Of a stretch of DNA of 64,000 bases, positions 50,791 through 59,085 are shown one piece after another. The DNA is from an uncultured Lachnospiraceae bacterium (GTDB taxonomy: Bacteria; Bacillota; Clostridia; Lachnospirales; Lachnospiraceae): NCBI GenBank assembly GCA_910577275.1, contig CAJTMW010000001.1, forward strand, positions 112,529-176,528, in the 5' to 3' direction. The translations under genes were made by a program, and so were the position numbers. The number at the start of each line of letters is the position of its first letter. Within the stretch, counting starts at the first letter, position 1. The notes beneath the pieces were generated by a model. It did not search any database and had not been told where the DNA came from. It saw only the letters and a program-made list of their open reading frames with translations.

Positions 50791-51520
50791 GGCGTACGGC
50801 GCAGGGGCGCGTCCGCCTTGCAATATGGCAGTTCGCCTCATGCTCGAGCCTGTCGGAAAGGCGCTGCAGCGCGATATCCTTTCCGTACTTCCTTTTTAAT
50901 GCCCTTGCCAGCAGAAAATCGCATACTTCCGGGTTTTTGGGCAAGAGAGGGCCGTGCAGGTAGGTCCCCAGCACGTTTTTGTAAAGAATACCCTCCCCTT
51001 TGGAGGTTTCGTTATTTCCATATCCGCGGACGACTTTGCCGAAGGGGGAATAATTTCCGATAAACGTGCGTCCTCCGTGGTTTTCAAAGCCCACAACGGG
51101 ATTTTTAAAAAGCGGTGTTTTCAGAACGATATTGCCGGTCAGACGTTCCGGCGCCCACTCCGTAGAGATATCCAGAATCCCAAGCCCTTCAATCAAAGTC
51201 CGGTCTGTCCTGTAATAATTCCCCAGCAGCTGATAGCCTCCGCAGATTGCCAGCAGAACGCCGCCTCTTTCAACATAATCCTTAAGGCTTTGCGCCTCCT
51301 TTTTCAGGTATTTGCAGACGATGCGCTGCTCCCTGTCCGAGCCGCCGCCAAGCAGAACGATATCCAAACCCTCAAAATCAATTTTATCCCCGGAGAGAAA
51401 GGCTCTTACCTCCGTCTCAATCCCGCGCCATTCCAGCCTTTTCTGAAGGCATCTGATGTTTCCGCCGTCTCCGTAGAGATTGAGCATGTCGGGATATAAA
51501 TGTGCGATTGTCAGTTTCAT
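50768..51520 (-). CDS. gatD: Lipid II isoglutaminyl synthase, glutaminase subunit
   Basis: A 250-residue type 1 glutamine amidotransferase that supplies ammonia for amidating glutamate to isoglutamine in the peptidoglycan stem. Catalytic Cys93 lies in LLAICGGYQLLG and His189 in GTYLHGPLLPKNP, matching the S. aureus GatD positions. The N-terminus ILYPDMLNLYGD-like pattern (HLYPDMLNLYGDGGNI) is typical. The last 19 residues (HIARRTRPCAVRQ onward) are a basic extension read through the rubrerythrin terminator region. It is translated after murT, 21 bases downstream of its stop. Confidence 0.95.
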   Translation of the reverse strand: MKLTIAHLYPDMLNLYGDGGNIRCLQKRLEWRGIETEVRAFLSGDKIDFEGLDIVLLGGGSDREQRIVCKYLKKEAQSLKDYVERGGVLLAICGGYQLLGNYYRTDRTLIEGLGILDISTEWAPERLTGNIVLKTPLFKNPVVGFENHGGRTFIGNYSPFGKVVRGYGNNETSKGEGILYKNVLGTYLHGPLLPKNPEVCDFLLARALKRKYGKDIALQRLSDRLEHEANCHIARRTRPCAVRQKHLCLV

Positions 51521-51541
51521 ATGCAGCGTTTCTCCTTTGTA

Positions 51542-52918
51542 CTATTTCTTTTTGAACTGTCCCTTCCTCGCATTCCCTTTCTTTTGCAATTTATGGAGCA
51601 TGCGGTTTGCGACATACAGACCGGAATAATTCACGATAACGTAAATGTTCCCCGTTCCGTTCATGGAAAGATGCATAAGAAGTTTTCTTAAGTTCCTGAC
51701 GGGACGGCTGGAAATGTCCTCATATTTCATGCGAAGGGCTATGTCAAAGCGCCGGGTTCCGGTTGTGAAAACCGCCGCCGCACCGGATTTTTTCAGATAT
51801 CCGAAATTCACATCCCAGAGCCATGAGACGTCCCGGCCATCCTGCGCCCTGTCATTGATTTGAAAGACAATATCCTTTGGAGCGTTGTCGCCAGCCATGA
51901 GCGATATCTTTTGCTGCAGTCCGACCGGATTTTTGGCAAGGCACAGACGCACCCTGGCGCCGTTTATCCTGAAAATCTCCTCCCGGCGGTTGCCGTATTC
52001 AAAGGCTTCGACGGCCTTCTGAAAATCATGTACAGGCGCTCCGATGCTCTTTAGCGCGGCATATGCGGCCAGGGTATTATAGATATTGTAGGGCTCGTCC
52101 GCCCGGGAAATAACGGATATGCCGTCCACTTTAAAAAGATATCTGCCGTCTTTAAGGCGGACGTCCGACGCGGTATCATCCGGTTCGGGACGCCGGAAAC
52201 CGCAACTGGGACAAGAATAAACGCCCAGCTGCCCATAGTGGGAGAGCGTAAATTCCAGCTTTTCGCCGCAGAAATAACAAAAAGTGCTTTCCGTTGCCTC
52301 GGGGGAGGAAAACAGGTCAAATACCTTCTCGTTTATTCCGTAAGTCGCTGTCATGCCGCCCCATTGCCGGGCTAATGTAAAAGAGAGAAAATCGTCACAG
52401 TTAATCGTCAGCCTTGTCTTAGGAACCATGGAAAGGGCAAGGCGGATTTTGCCGCAGACACTGTCCATCTCCCCGTAGCGGTCCATCTGGTCCCTGAAAA
52501 TGTTGGTGAGCAGCACGCAGTCCGGGCGCAGCAGAGGAAAAATCTGCGCGGCTGCGAACTCGTCCACTTCGATGCAGGCGTAATCCGTACTCAGCGCTCC
52601 GGTGTTATCGGCGGCAAGTACGAATGCGGAGATAACGCCGTTTAGCATATTGGCGCCGTTTCCGTTTATGACGGCTGTTTTTCCTTCGAACTTTAATATA
52701 TGGTAAATCAGACTGTTTACCGTTGTTTTGCCGTTGGTGCCTGTCACCGCAATAATCCCGCCGCGGACCATTCCTGCCATGTGAGGTAAAATATCCGGGA
52801 AAATCAGCCTTGCAATATATCCGGGGAACACGCTGCCGTTTCGGCGAAAGAGCTTTCGGATAATCAGGTTTACGGTTTTTGCACATATGACTGCCAGTTT
52901 TATTTGAAATCCCGCCAT
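51542..52918 (-). CDS. murT: Lipid II isoglutaminyl synthase, Mur-ligase subunit
   Basis: A 458-residue Mur-ligase homologue, partner of GatD, acting on the cytoplasmic face of the membrane on lipid II. ATP loop AVTGTNGKTT; EVDEFAAAQIFPLLRPDCVLLTNIFRDQMDRYGEMD; a zinc ribbon CYFCGEKLEFTLSHYGQLGVYSCPSC that is specific to MurT; and the C-terminal domain of unknown function (from about 330) with LAKNPVGLQQ. ATG 52918 is used; a GTG at 52927 is nearly on top of the AAAGGA. Confidence 0.95.
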   Translation of the reverse strand: MAGFQIKLAVICAKTVNLIIRKLFRRNGSVFPGYIARLIFPDILPHMAGMVRGGIIAVTGTNGKTTVNSLIYHILKFEGKTAVINGNGANMLNGVISAFVLAADNTGALSTDYACIEVDEFAAAQIFPLLRPDCVLLTNIFRDQMDRYGEMDSVCGKIRLALSMVPKTRLTINCDDFLSFTLARQWGGMTATYGINEKVFDLFSSPEATESTFCYFCGEKLEFTLSHYGQLGVYSCPSCGFRRPEPDDTASDVRLKDGRYLFKVDGISVISRADEPYNIYNTLAAYAALKSIGAPVHDFQKAVEAFEYGNRREEIFRINGARVRLCLAKNPVGLQQKISLMAGDNAPKDIVFQINDRAQDGRDVSWLWDVNFGYLKKSGAAAVFTTGTRRFDIALRMKYEDISSRPVRNLRKLLMHLSMNGTGNIYVIVNYSGLYVANRMLHKLQKKGNARKGQFKKK

Positions 52919-52982
52919 GCAAATCACTGTCCTTTCACCGTAATCGTACCAGTGAATTCTCTAAATTTTCTCTAAAGATATC

Positions 52983-54386
52983 TTATTTGAAAATCTGGTT
53001 TCCCGGCCTGAAGACTTTGCCGGAAAACGGGACGAGGGGAAAGCTGACCGTAACAAGGGCTCCTTTTTCCGGGGCGTTTTCCAGAAGAAGGGTTCCGCCA
53101 AGCTCGGTGACAATCTGTTTTACGATGGACAGCCCCAGGCCAAAATGCTCTTTGCTGCCGCGGCTCTGGTCGGCGCGGTAAAATTCAGTGGCGGCGAGAG
53201 AGAGGGCTTCCCCGGAAAAGCCCTTTCCTTCATCACGGATACGAAGCAGGAGATGTTCCTCTGAAAGCTCTGCGTACAGAAAAACGGTGCCGCCTTCGGG
53301 AGAGTACTGTACGGCATTGTCTGTTAAATTGTCGAGGATTCTCTGAAATTCCGCCCCGGGAACCGGCAGAGAGTCCGGCAGGTTCCGGGAAAGCAGGCGG
53401 CAGGAGAGATGTTTCTTTTTTCCAAGGCTTTCGATATTTTCAGCTATTATATCCAAAAGCTCACGAAGCTCGCGGACATCGCCGGACGGATTTACAGGTC
53501 TTGAAATTTCCATCATCCCCGTCACATAACGCTGAATCTGACCGGAATGCTCTAAAATAAACGCGGCGTATTCATGCTGTTCTTCTGTCAGCTCGGTTTC
53601 CAGTAAAAGCTCCGCGTTTCCCCTCACGATGGTCAGAGGGGTTTTGATATCGTGGGCAAGAGCGGTGAGCTGTTGCTTTTTCTGCTGCTCCATTGCCCAT
53701 TGCTCTTTAAGTGAGGACTGTAAATCCGTTTTTAAGTGTTCCAGAGAATCCATAATCCGGTTGAATTCCAAAAGTCCTGTCCTTTGCACATCAAAATCAA
53801 GCGTCTGCTCCCCGACTTTCTGGGCGGCCTCAGCCAGCTTCTGCAGCTCCCTGTTTAATCTGCGGGCATATTTCAGGGAAATAAAAACGATATCTGCAAT
53901 AATCAGGAAAAGAAGCAGTATGAGAAGGGAAAGCTCGGCGTTCGGAAAAATACGCTGCAAGACGGGAGAAGCAAACCGGGCAATGAGCCGGTAGGATACG
54001 ACGATGCACTGGGTATCGGTGTCTATGCGTAGAAAAATATCGGTACCCATCCGTCTGATGTAATTCCTTTCACTGGAAGACGCAAGCCCTCCGGCAGTTT
54101 TTAAGCCGTCTTCATCTAAGGTGGACTGTAAAATCATGCCGTCCTTATCAAAGAAAGCATAATCCGCCCCGGACGGAATCTCCTCCGGCCTTATGGCACT
54201 GTGACCGTCCAGTGTGGCGCACCAGGCGGAAACGGAACGCTCCACAGTATTTGCCGGAATGATAAAATGAAAAAGAGAGGCGGCATACAAAATCCCTGCC
54301 CAAAGGATTCCCGTGCAGACCAGCGAAAAGGCGGCATGAGCTAAAAATATCATAAAATAACGAGTCAGGCTGATTTCTTTTTTCAT
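52983..54386 (-). CDS. Sensor histidine kinase
   Basis: A 467-residue membrane kinase of the HPK1 group. Two membrane helices (about 11-35 and 150-172) flank an external sensor of about 115 residues; a HAMP-like linker follows. The H box is LTALAHDIKTPLTIVRGN with phosphorylated His245. The ATPase part has LDNLTDNAVQYSPEGG (N box), RIRDEGKGFSGE (G1) and HFGLGLSIVKQIV (G2). ATG 54386 overlaps the response-regulator stop by four bases (ATGA). The sensed signal is unknown; the upstream neighbours are the regulator and TraX. Confidence 0.93.
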   Translation of the reverse strand: MKKEISLTRYFMIFLAHAAFSLVCTGILWAGILYAASLFHFIIPANTVERSVSAWCATLDGHSAIRPEEIPSGADYAFFDKDGMILQSTLDEDGLKTAGGLASSSERNYIRRMGTDIFLRIDTDTQCIVVSYRLIARFASPVLQRIFPNAELSLLILLLFLIIADIVFISLKYARRLNRELQKLAEAAQKVGEQTLDFDVQRTGLLEFNRIMDSLEHLKTDLQSSLKEQWAMEQQKKQQLTALAHDIKTPLTIVRGNAELLLETELTEEQHEYAAFILEHSGQIQRYVTGMMEISRPVNPSGDVRELRELLDIIAENIESLGKKKHLSCRLLSRNLPDSLPVPGAEFQRILDNLTDNAVQYSPEGGTVFLYAELSEEHLLLRIRDEGKGFSGEALSLAATEFYRADQSRGSKEHFGLGLSIVKQIVTELGGTLLLENAPEKGALVTVSFPLVPFSGKVFRPGNQIFK

Positions 54387-55054
54387 TTTCCGCCTCCGTT
54401 CCATCGGTATCCAATTCCCCAGACTGTTTCAATTGGAGATACGCCTGCGGCGGCAAGCTTTTTCCGAATATTTTTAATGTGTTCAGTGATGGCGGAAATG
54501 TCGCTTTCCCTGTCATATCCGAAAACATTTTCAAAAATCTGTTCCCTGGAGTATATCTGACCGTGATTTTTTGCCAGCAGAAGGCTGATTTCATATTCGC
54601 TTCTGGTAAAGGGAAGCCTTGCATCCCCGGCAAAGGCCTCCTTTTTGGTCAGGAAAAAACGGACGCACCCGACAGAAAAACAGCTGGTTTTTTCCCGCTG
54701 CTCCCGCCTTAAATGGGCGTTGACACGGGCGCGCAGCTCCAGAATGGAAAAGGGCTTTTTGATATAATCATCCGCGCCCATGGAAAAACCGAAGTCCACA
54801 TCCTCCTCAAGCCCCTTTGCGGTGAGAAAAAGAATCGGGCAGTCCGTGAGACTGCGGATTTCCCGGCAGAAGGTGTAGCCGTCCACATCCGGCATCATGA
54901 CGTCCAGCAGGATAAGGTCGTAGGAGGAAAGACGGTTTATCAGCGAGTCCGCAATACGGGAAATGCAGGTCACCTCGTGTCCGTCTTTTTTTAGGGCGTT
55001 TTTTATAAGGGCAAGCATGGCCTTGTCGTCGTCGATTGCCAGAATATGCGCCAT
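54383..55054 (-). CDS. Response regulator, OmpR/PhoB family
   Basis: A 223-residue DNA-binding regulator. Receiver domain: acidic pocket in AIDDDKAM, phospho-acceptor Asp51 in YDLILLDVMMPDVDGY, and the conserved Lys in DDYIKKPF. The C-terminal winged helix (about 130-222) has FTRSEYEISLLLAKNHGQIYSREQIFENVFGYDRE and TVWGIGYRW. Cognate kinase follows directly. AAAGGAG precedes the ATG. Confidence 0.95.
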   Translation of the reverse strand: MAHILAIDDDKAMLALIKNALKKDGHEVTCISRIADSLINRLSSYDLILLDVMMPDVDGYTFCREIRSLTDCPILFLTAKGLEEDVDFGFSMGADDYIKKPFSILELRARVNAHLRREQREKTSCFSVGCVRFFLTKKEAFAGDARLPFTRSEYEISLLLAKNHGQIYSREQIFENVFGYDRESDISAITEHIKNIRKKLAAAGVSPIETVWGIGYRWNGGGK

Positions 55055-55176
55055 TAAAATGACTCCTTTCTTTTTTCATGAAAATCTTTTTGCGGTTCCA
55101 AAGAGAGCCGTACCCGGCTGGGCTCAGCCAAATTCAGAAAAAATCTGGCTGATGTTTTGTCAAGCCGGATAAGCCC

Positions 55177-56025
55177 TTAGGAAACAAAGCGGTACAGCGC
55201 GCAGGAGAGGGCGTACAATACATAAACATGAACCGGATAAAACCAGTAAAAGAGCCGTTTGGAGCCCTGTCCCCGGGTTCCATTGTAACACAGTATCGGA
55301 ATCACCGCAAAAACCTCCATCCATTCATAGGCCACTGTGAAGAAGTCCGCAACGCCAAGATTTGGAGCCATGAAAAGGAGCCGCACAATATCCCAGAGCA
55401 CACAGGTTACCACAAAGGCAAAAGCCTGCACCTTCCTGTTTTTCCGGCACAGGTAAAGAATGACTCCGAAAATCAGGGTGGCGGTTCCGCCGTCCATGAT
55501 AAAAGAGTGGCAGGGCAGTACGGTAAAGGCCAGAAGGTTCAAGGAAAAATTCAGCGCCGGATTGGGAGACGCCATCATCATTGCGGATATGGCAAAGGGG
55601 AGCAGTACCGGAATCAGTATGGAGGCAAGACCGCGCCCCCACTTTTTACCTGAACACCATTCGAACCCCTGGAGCATGACGATGAGGATGGCAAAGGATG
55701 CAAGCATCTGATTTTGCGGGAAAAAACCGTCGGGGCGCACGAGAGCATTTCCTATATTGTAGAAAGAAAACTGTATTGCCCCCATCAATACTGACAGCAG
55801 ATAGATGCGAAGAAAATATTTTTTCCGGTCATGGGTGTGAGTGAAGCCTTCGATAACGCAGAACAGGAAAAGGGGCGCCGCCAGCCTCCCGAGCATGGAA
55901 AAGAATACGGGGATTTTTCCCGTGTAAGCGAAAAAGTATTGGATGTGGTCTAAAACCATCAGCGCCATTGCCAGGTATTTGAGCGAGAAGCCCGATAAGC
56001 CTTTTTGTGTAATTGTTTGATTCAT
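55177..56025 (-). CDS. TraX family membrane protein
   Basis: A 282-residue integral membrane protein with about eight helices. It opens GLSGFSLKYLAMALMVLDHIQYFF and shows GRLAAPLFLFCVIEGFTHTHDRKKYFLRI, the hallmark of the TraX/acyltransferase-3-related family (TraX acetylates F pilin). In Gram-positive bacteria these proteins are common outside conjugation loci and probably acetylate a surface molecule. AAGGAGG precedes the ATG. It lies upstream of the two-component genes in the same direction, separated by 122 bases. Confidence 0.9.
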   Translation of the reverse strand: MNQTITQKGLSGFSLKYLAMALMVLDHIQYFFAYTGKIPVFFSMLGRLAAPLFLFCVIEGFTHTHDRKKYFLRIYLLSVLMGAIQFSFYNIGNALVRPDGFFPQNQMLASFAILIVMLQGFEWCSGKKWGRGLASILIPVLLPFAISAMMMASPNPALNFSLNLLAFTVLPCHSFIMDGGTATLIFGVILYLCRKNRKVQAFAFVVTCVLWDIVRLLFMAPNLGVADFFTVAYEWMEVFAVIPILCYNGTRGQGSKRLFYWFYPVHVYVLYALSCALYRFVS

Positions 56026-56207
56026 ATGTGATATCCTCCTTATAGAAAGAGGATATCAGGGATATCTAAGGAAAGTATAAGGAAATCGGATATTTGAAAA
56101 TTTTCCGGTAAATCCGAAAAGGCAGGAGCGGGGAAGACGAGGCGAAAGGGCAGAAACTGCAAACCGGGCAGGGAAAAATTCCCCGCCCGATTCGGATTTT
56201 TCTAACA

Positions 56208-56285
56208 TTTACATTTGTCGAACTCAGGATTGAAAGCGTAGAAGTTCTTGGAATCCAGTTTATCCTGAACAATGCGGAGGGCTTC
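56208..56285 (-). pseudogene. cotJC: cotJC piece 3 (C-terminal 24 codons, beyond element A)
   Basis: Read on the minus strand from the GAA at 56285: codons for ALRIVQDKLDSKNFYAFNPE, then FRQM and a stop at 56208-56210. This continues exactly the frame of cotJC piece 2 (ending HFQRFGE at 58904) when joined at the shared 9-base repeat TTCACCGAA (56283-56291 and 58904-58912). ALRIVQ after HFQRFGE is the expected continuation in manganese-catalase-like CotJC proteins. It is not dead sequence: it becomes the true 3' end if element A is excised. Confidence 0.88.
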
Positions 56286-56312
56286 ACCGAAACGGGAGGA
56301 TTGAAGTAAAAA
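56283..56312. repeat. Left attachment site of element A
   Basis: Core TTCACCGAA (56283-56291) plus the element-side arm ACCGAAAC, 5 bases, GATTGAAGTAAAAA (56286-56312). The host side continues into cotJC piece 3. Confidence 0.85.
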
Positions 56313-56316
56313 CAGC

Positions 56317-57873
56317 TCAAATGTTCCAGGTGATTTCCATGCCGCCATCTGCAATTTTTATGACCTTAATCAGGGTATCGACTACCTCCTTCCTGCCCGG
56401 GGGAGAGAGCGCATCCCAAGCCTTTACATGATTGGTTATCTGCTTTAAGCCTCCTTTTGTGTCTGCGGCGCCGGCTGCGGCGATTTCTTCCTGCAGGGCT
56501 TTTCGTTCTGCGTCCAGTACCGATACTTTTTCGTCTAGGTACTTCATCAGAACGCTTCCTGCCCCGGACACTTTGGAGAGAAGCTCCTCGATTTCCTCCT
56601 CAATCTGTGTAAGACGGATTTTTCTCGTCATGTTCATTTGGGGGAATGTATGCATTCCCTTTTCTCCGCTGTCAGCTATGCAGGAAATCAAGCTTTCAGA
56701 GAAAGCCCCCTCTTTGAGGGCTGAAAACTCCGACAACCTATCCCTGATTGCGCCAAGCATATATTCTTCCAAAACGTCCGCATAAACCGTGCAGCCCGCC
56801 CCTTTGCAGCCTCCTGTGCGGCTCCCCGCCCGGCTGCAGACAAAGTACCGTCCCCATTTTGTTTTTGCCTTGCGGATTGTCAGCGCATAACCGCAGTTGC
56901 CGCATTTAACTTTGCCGGCAAGCCATGAGTTTTTCGGTTTGCAGGTCTTTGTGGACTGCCGGTTGTTCAGACACCGTATGCGGCAGGCTAACCACGTCCT
57001 GGAGGGGATAAACCCCTTATGCGGCGCAAGCACAATTTCCCTGTCGGAAAGGCCGCTTTGCTTGCTTGAGGCGGAAGCCGTACCTCTGTAGAGATAGCAG
57101 GCATTGTAACCTGTGAAATCACTTGCCGGATTATGGATATTTGCGCCCTGACTCTGGAAAAAACGGTACACGTCAATGTCGGCTTCCACATACACGGGGT
57201 TGCGGAGCATTTCGCTGATACGGGCGGTATTCCAGCTTGCACCGCGCAGATTTTTAATCTGGTGTTCGTTTAAGTACCGCACAATATCCCCAAGAGAATA
57301 ATCCGTGTCCGCGTACATGGAGTAAATCAGCTTTAGCTGATGGCTTTCCTCCGGGACTTCCTTGTACATGGAAGTGCGGATATTGTCAATGACAGTGTCC
57401 GTAAGGCGGTAGCCGTAAGGAATTCGCCCGCCCATGTAAAATCCTCGCCGGCACCTTGCATAATAAGCGTCTGTTACCCGCTTTTGTATGGTTTCCCGCT
57501 CCAGCTGGGCGAACACAATACAGATATTCAGCATCGCTCTGCCGATTGGCGTGGAGGTGTCAAATTTTTCCGTGGAAGATACAAACTCCACATGATATTT
57601 CTGAAATATCTCCATCATATTTGCAAAGTCCAGAATGGAACGGCTGATACGGTCAAGCTTGTAGACAATGACGCGTCTGATTTTCCCTGCGCGAATATCA
57701 TTCATCATACGTTCAAAGCCGGGACGGTTTGTGTCCTTGCCCGAAAATCCTCTGTCCGTATATTCAATAAAGGCTTCCCCGCGGGTTTCGTATCTGCAAT
57801 ACTCAAGCTGGCTCTCTACGGATATGCTGTCCTTTTTTTCGATTGACTGCCTTGCGTATAATGCGTCATACAT
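56317..57873 (-). CDS. Large serine recombinase of element A
   Basis: A 518-residue site-specific recombinase. The N-terminal resolvase domain has catalytic Ser10 in YARQS, ESQLEYCRYE, YTDRGFSGKDTNRPGFERMM, YKLDRISRS and GRAMLNICIVFAQLERE. The recombinase domain (about 160-280, RIPYGYRL onward), a zinc-ribbon (CGNCGYAL, later a paired Cys region) and a C-terminal coiled coil (about 415-475) follow. It lies at one end of element A and probably carries out both insertion into and excision from cotJC. AGAGGT precedes the ATG. An upstream 59-aa gene and a sigma-E-like promoter suggest a sporulation-timed operon. Sequence differs clearly from the recombinase of element B. Confidence 0.95.
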   Translation of the reverse strand: MYDALYARQSIEKKDSISVESQLEYCRYETRGEAFIEYTDRGFSGKDTNRPGFERMMNDIRAGKIRRVIVYKLDRISRSILDFANMMEIFQKYHVEFVSSTEKFDTSTPIGRAMLNICIVFAQLERETIQKRVTDAYYARCRRGFYMGGRIPYGYRLTDTVIDNIRTSMYKEVPEESHQLKLIYSMYADTDYSLGDIVRYLNEHQIKNLRGASWNTARISEMLRNPVYVEADIDVYRFFQSQGANIHNPASDFTGYNACYLYRGTASASSKQSGLSDREIVLAPHKGFIPSRTWLACRIRCLNNRQSTKTCKPKNSWLAGKVKCGNCGYALTIRKAKTKWGRYFVCSRAGSRTGGCKGAGCTVYADVLEEYMLGAIRDRLSEFSALKEGAFSESLISCIADSGEKGMHTFPQMNMTRKIRLTQIEEEIEELLSKVSGAGSVLMKYLDEKVSVLDAERKALQEEIAAAGAADTKGGLKQITNHVKAWDALSPPGRKEVVDTLIKVIKIADGGMEITWNI

Positions 57874-57942
57874 TCTATCTACCTCTTAAAATGCATGATA
57901 CATAACCGTAAAGATTCCATGCGGGATGGTTTTTCAGGCAGC

Positions 57943-58122
57943 TTACGCATATTTCCTGAAAATCTGATAGAGTTTTGCTGCAATTTCCAGCCGGGCTTCC
58001 GGCTCTGATTGTTTCTGAAAGGCGGGGTAGATGTTGGTAACTTTCAGCCTCATTTTATCTATGGAAAGACTTTCCATGCGTATTTGGTTATCAGGTGTGG
58101 GAGAGTTATCTGCTTTCAGCAT
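57943..58122 (-). CDS. Small 59-aa protein upstream of recombinase A
   Basis: A 59-codon gene starting MLKADNSPTPDNQ and ending AKLYQIFRKYA, with a clear ribosome binding site (AAAGGAGA, eight bases before the ATG). It ends 69 bases before the recombinase and lies in the same direction. The N-terminal 20 residues are polar; the rest, with KMRLKVTNIYPAFQ and ARLEIAAKLYQIFRKY, is amphipathic helical and basic. I recognise no family. Position, size and the presence of another small gene in the same place in element B suggest a recombination directionality factor or other recombinase partner; this is a hypothesis. Confidence 0.7.
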   Translation of the reverse strand: MLKADNSPTPDNQIRMESLSIDKMRLKVTNIYPAFQKQSEPEARLEIAAKLYQIFRKYA

Positions 58123-58150
58123 AAACGTTCTCCTTTGGCGTATTCCCTAA

Positions 58151-58180
58151 ATTTTATGAGAAGCGGCAAGTACATTATAA
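58151..58180 (-). promoter_or_regulatory. Sigma-E-like (mother-cell) promoter for the element A recombinase operon
   Basis: Minus strand: TTATAAT (58180-58174), 15-base spacer, CATAAAAT (58158-58151). Against the Bacillus sigma-E consensus as I remember it (KMATATW, 14-15, CATACAHT) it fits 5 of 7 and 7 of 8. It lies about 30 bases before the 59-aa gene. No sigma-A pair with correct spacing was found there. Confidence 0.5.
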
Positions 58181-58211
58181 CAGGAATACAAGCGCTTTTC
58201 CTGTCCCGGCA

Positions 58212-58733
58212 TCACAATGCGGTTCCTTTCTTTGGAATAAAAAATGTACGCATATCTGCTTTTTCCAGAGTCAGCAGCTTCACTTTCTTCTCTATTCCGC
58301 CGGCATATCCCGTCAGGCTTCCGCTTGTTCCGACTACTCTGTGGCAGGGGATAATAACAGATATTTTATTGTGTCCTACTGCGCCGCCTACCGCCTGCGC
58401 TGATATTCGGGAAAGCCCTTTCTGCTTTGCGATTTCCCCGTAAGTGACGGTTTTTCCGTAAGGTATTTTCTGCAGGATTTTCCAGACGGAAAGCTGAAAA
58501 GGTGTGCCAAGCATGTGGACAGGCGGTGAAAAAAACGGCTCTCTGCCCGAAAAATAGACTGTCAGCCATTCTTTCGTCTGTGCAAGGACTGGCGTGTCTT
58601 TTTCTTCATGCTCAGGGTCAAGGCAGTCTGCATAGTATTTTTGCCCGTCAAACCATAGCCCGGTGAGCCCTGTTTCGTCGGCGGCAAGGAGAATACCGCC
58701 GACAGGCGATTGGTAATGAGTGATATACTGCAT
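58212..58733 (-). CDS. ogt: Methylated-DNA--[protein]-cysteine S-methyltransferase (cargo of element A)
   Basis: A 173-residue suicide DNA-repair protein that takes the alkyl group from O6-alkylguanine. The active-site motif is VIIPCHRVVGTSG; preceding it are GTPFQLSVWKILQKIPYGKTVTYGEIA (helix-turn-helix) and ISAQAVGGAVGHNK, and after it LTGYAGGIEKK. AAAGGAAAG lies before the ATG at 58733. It is the only cargo gene in element A besides the recombinase and 59-aa gene, in the same direction. An ATA, 16 bases, CATA pattern (58819-58840, minus strand) upstream might be another mother-cell promoter, but this is weak. Confidence 0.93.
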   Translation of the reverse strand: MQYITHYQSPVGGILLAADETGLTGLWFDGQKYYADCLDPEHEEKDTPVLAQTKEWLTVYFSGREPFFSPPVHMLGTPFQLSVWKILQKIPYGKTVTYGEIAKQKGLSRISAQAVGGAVGHNKISVIIPCHRVVGTSGSLTGYAGGIEKKVKLLTLEKADMRTFFIPKKGTAL

Positions 58734-58877
58734 AATTTTTCTTTCCTTTCGGTACATAATCTTTCACATGCATAGCTGCGCCGCCCGCCGCTCACAGACA
58801 CAGGCTGGCAACCCTGCAATATGTTTTTTATCGTTGCGGTATTTTTCAACTATTATTTTATCACATAAAACAGATAA

Positions 58878-58912
58878 TTTTTACTTCAATCAGTATGTTT
58901 CGGTTCACCGAA
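58878..58912. repeat. Right attachment site of element A
   Basis: Element-side arm TTTTTACTTCAATC (58878-58891), five bases, GTTTCGGT (58897-58904), overlapping the core TTCACCGAA (58904-58912). The host side continues into cotJC piece 2. Confidence 0.85.
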
Positions 58913-59029
58913 TCTCTGGAAGTGAACCACTTCCCTTGCACGAAGGAATTTAATCGGCTCGCAGACATCCGGCTCGTCTCTGACAAGACGCAGAATATTG
59001 TCGTAGGTTGTGCGGGCTTTTTGCTCTGC
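58904..59029 (-). pseudogene. cotJC: cotJC piece 2 (codons 135-176, between elements A and B)
   Basis: Read on the minus strand from GCAGAG (59029): A, EQKARTTYDNILRLVRDE, PDVCEPIKFLRAREVVHFQ, RFGE. These are the central and ligand-bearing segments of manganese-catalase-like CotJC: Glu136 (EQKAR) and His170 (VVHFQRFGE) correspond to metal ligands of Mn catalases. It has no start of its own worth noting. It joins in frame to piece 1 at TCTGC and to piece 3 at TTCACCGAA, with no base added or lost. Confidence 0.9.
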
Positions 59030-59051
59030 TGCAATCATATAAGAACAACTT
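59025..59051. repeat. Left attachment site of element B
   Basis: Core TCTGC (59025-59029) and element-side arm TAAGAACAACTT (59040-59051). The host side continues into cotJC piece 2. Confidence 0.8.
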
Positions 59052-59085
59052 TTGGTTAATACATTGATTTTAATCAGCGCTTCCC

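Larger units (their letters stand above)
56284..58904 (-). mobile_element. Element A: 2.62-kb integrative element interrupting cotJC
   Basis: Bounded by direct repeats TTCACCGAA (56283-56291 and 58904-58912), 2621 bases apart. Contents on the minus strand: ogt, a 59-aa gene and a large serine recombinase whose stop lies 32 bases from the left boundary. The predicted circular junction is symmetric around a TC dinucleotide: TTTTTACTTCAATC (58878-58891), five bases, GTTTCGGT (58897-58904), TC, ACCGAAAC (56286-56293), five bases, GATTGAAG and TAAAAA (56299-56312). That is the form expected of a serine-integrase attP. Restored host sequence gives an open cotJC frame. Boundaries are precise to within the 9-base repeat. 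Confidence 0.9.

Noticed and set aside
56066..56320. Open minus-strand frame of 84 codons between TraX and recombinase A
   Set aside because: It runs in a different frame over cotJC piece 3 and has no ribosome binding site; the conserved coding signal is in the piece-3 frame.
58819..58840. Further mother-cell promoter (ATA, 16, CATA) before ogt
   Set aside because: The -10 region (CATATTGC) matches the consensus poorly, so it is noted in the ogt entry but not called as a feature.
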